From a bacterium (GTDB lineage: Bacteria; Ratteibacteria; UBA8468): a stretch of 5,442 bases of DNA. Location: positions 1-5,442 of the forward strand of contig DAOVNU010000062.1 of assembly GCA_030630065.1 (NCBI GenBank), in the 5' to 3' direction. The position numbers and the translations under genes were made by a program. The notes beneath the pieces were generated by a model. It ran no database searches, had not been told where the DNA came from, and saw only the letters and a program-made list of their open reading frames with translations. Positions 4,673-5,442 of this stretch are shown one piece after another. Position 1 is the stretch's first letter, and the number at the start of each line of letters is the position of its first letter.

Positions 4673-4912
4673 ATGGAAAATTGGAAAGATTATATTTCAG
4701 TTGAGCCGAATATTTGTCACGGACAGGTCTGTATTAAAGGTACGCGCATTATGGTATCCATTATCTTGGACAATTTGGCGGCAGGTATCAGTCAGGAAGG
4801 AATATTAAAGAGTTACCCATCCCTGACTCAGGAGGATATTCAAGCGGCAATTGCCTATGCGGCGGAATTAGCACGCGAAGAGATTATACCGGTGGCAAGC
4901 AGGATATCTTAA
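4673..4912 (+). CDS. DUF433 protein, probable antitoxin
   Basis: A 79-residue protein of typical DUF433 length. The signature is complete: YISVEPNICHGQVCIKGTRIMVSIILDNLAAGIS (8-41), then a second helical pair with ILKSYPSLTQEDIQAAIAYA (44-63). DUF433 proteins have an HTH-like fold resembling a short DNA-binding antitoxin and are commonly paired with a PIN-like DUF5615 gene. That is exactly the arrangement here, with a 1-base stop/start overlap (TAATG). By analogy it should bind and silence the downstream protein and repress its own promoter, where an 8-bp dyad is present. The antitoxin role is inferred from pairing and is little tested in this family. Confidence 0.88.
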   Translation: MENWKDYISVEPNICHGQVCIKGTRIMVSIILDNLAAGISQEGILKSYPSLTQEDIQAAIAYAAELAREEIIPVASRIS

Positions 4913-5265
4913 TGAAATTTAAGATTGATGAGAATTTACCTATTGAGTTTGCGGATTTGCTCATTGTACGCGGTTACGAGGCTACAACCGTTATAGGACA
5001 GAAGCTACAAGGAAAGCCGGATGATACTATTTTAGGTGCTTGCCTGAGAGAAAAAAGAATTCTTGTCACTTTAGACCTGGATTTTGCAGATATTAAAACC
5101 TACCCTCCAGCACAGTTTCCCGGTTTTATTGTGTTCCGAGTGCCTCGCCAAAATAAGAGAATTCTTACCAATCTTTTTCAACGTATAATCCCGCTGATAA
5201 ACCAAAAACCTTTAGAACATCGCTTATGGATTATCGAGGAAACCCAAATTCGCATTCGGGCTTGA
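4912..5265 (+). CDS. DUF5615 PIN-like protein, probable toxin nuclease
   Basis: A 117-residue protein starting MKFKIDENLP, the hallmark N-terminus of DUF5615/Mut7-C-like PIN proteins. Acidic residues fit a metal-dependent PIN-type site: D6 and E7, D37-D38 within GKPDDTIL, and D55, D57 and D60 in TLDLDFADI (53-61). The FPGFIVFRVP strand (69-78) and C-terminal WIIEETQIRIR are also typical. PIN-type toxins cut RNA, often tRNA, rRNA or mRNA; the substrate here is unknown. Its start overlaps the DUF433 stop by one base, so it is translated by coupling, as expected for a toxin held below its antitoxin. The length is complete. No convincing terminator follows. Confidence 0.87.
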   Translation: MKFKIDENLPIEFADLLIVRGYEATTVIGQKLQGKPDDTILGACLREKRILVTLDLDFADIKTYPPAQFPGFIVFRVPRQNKRILTNLFQRIIPLINQKPLEHRLWIIEETQIRIRA

Positions 5266-5274
5266 GAATTATAA

Positions 5275-5388
5275 AAAAAGAATACCTTCGAGCATTCCTT
5301 ACCAGTTCCTGACAAAGGTTTATCTTGCGGAAAGAGTGAAGTAGGAATTGTCAACGGTAAAGAGATAAACTACCCGAAAAATGTCTGA
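5275..5388 (+). pseudogene. Possible gene remnant: open frame without a start codon
   Basis: After stop TAA 5272-5274, this frame stays open for 37 codons to TGA 5386-5388 and reads like protein (CGKSEVGIVNGKEINYPKNV near its end). It has no ATG, GTG or TTG. It could be the tail of a decayed gene or simply chance in an AT-rich spacer. Nothing else is recognised between 5266 and 5380. Confidence 0.15.
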
Positions 5389-5428
5389 AAAATATTTCTG
5401 TCCAAAGTGCGGGGAAAAAATAAAATGA
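5381..5428 (+). CDS. 15-codon zinc-knuckle mini-ORF (MSEKYFCPKCGEKIK)
   Basis: ATG 5381 to TGA 5426-5428. CPKCG is half of a zinc ribbon, a common N-terminus of zinc-ribbon proteins such as zinc_ribbon_2 family members. The stop overlaps the next ATG (5425) as ATGA within an A-rich stretch, so either the two are coupled or a one-base shift has split a zinc-ribbon gene. No Shine-Dalgarno is evident upstream (CTACCCGAAAA). It is too short to stand alone with confidence. Confidence 0.3.
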   Translation: MSEKYFCPKCGEKIK

Positions 5429-5442
5429 AAAAGATTTGGTTA
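5425..5442 (+). CDS. Possible start of the next gene, cut by the window edge
   Basis: ATG 5425 opens MKKIWL, six codons before the window ends. Two lysines followed by hydrophobic residues resemble the start of a signal peptide or membrane anchor. It overlaps the zinc-knuckle mini-ORF by 4 bp. No function can be assigned. Confidence 0.3.

Noticed and set aside
1..5442. CRISPR array
   Set aside because: The only near-identical direct repeats are the two 21-base operator blocks at 3285 and 3316, with a 10-base gap; there are no regular spacers.

Overview
The window looks like a piece of chromosome from an uncultured, Gram-negative-type bacterium. gmhA and a stand-alone RfaE domain II protein point to ADP-heptose synthesis for LPS or a heptosylated surface glycan. 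An AmaP/Asp23-like membrane protein, otherwise best known from Firmicutes, sits next to them. Together with moderate GC and many small palindromic repeats, this fits a candidate phylum such as Omnitrophota or a relative. That placement is an inference from style and gene mix, not a firm call.

Layout, all genes on the + strand. Positions 1-338 hold no protein gene. They contain strong nested stem-loops, including a palindromic element (35-171) flanked by a 7-bp direct repeat that seems to have landed inside an older structured RNA. The 3' end of that RNA (317-330) resembles the S/P7 strand of a group I intron core. dprA (339-1439) starts 9 bases after it with no Shine-Dalgarno. amaP follows (1496-2059) with its own promoter and a strong ribosome site. 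A second palindromic element (2062-2171) fills the gap before gmhA (2191-2754). A RAYT/REP-type GGGGTCAGGTC motif lies exactly between gmhA and rfaE2 (2782-3264), and its terminal hairpin includes the rfaE2 start codon.

From about 3285 the window becomes visibly more AT-rich and holds two tandem toxin-antitoxin-like cassettes. The first is an AbiEii-type nucleotidyltransferase (3348-4067) overlapping by ATGA a protein with a C-terminal Xre helix-turn-helix (4064-4582). A near-perfect sigma-70 promoter upstream is straddled by one of two identical 18-bp palindromic operators, and the predicted transcript start falls on the toxin ATG, so the message should be leaderless. The second cassette is a DUF433 protein (4673-4912) overlapping by one base a DUF5615 PIN-like protein (4912-5265), again with a dyad across the probable promoter. 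A 28-codon reading frame (4579-4665) bridges the cassettes. The last 180 bases hold an open frame without a start, a 15-codon CPxCG mini-ORF, and the first six codons of a possible further gene.

Functionally, gmhA and rfaE2 are two steps of one pathway, and the two cassettes form a small stability or defence island next to them. dprA and amaP are housekeeping neighbours with no obvious link. The most unusual features are the structured, possibly intron-derived leader abutting dprA, the repeats or promoter elements reaching the start codons of four genes, and the twin-operator leaderless architecture of the non-canonical AbiEii module.
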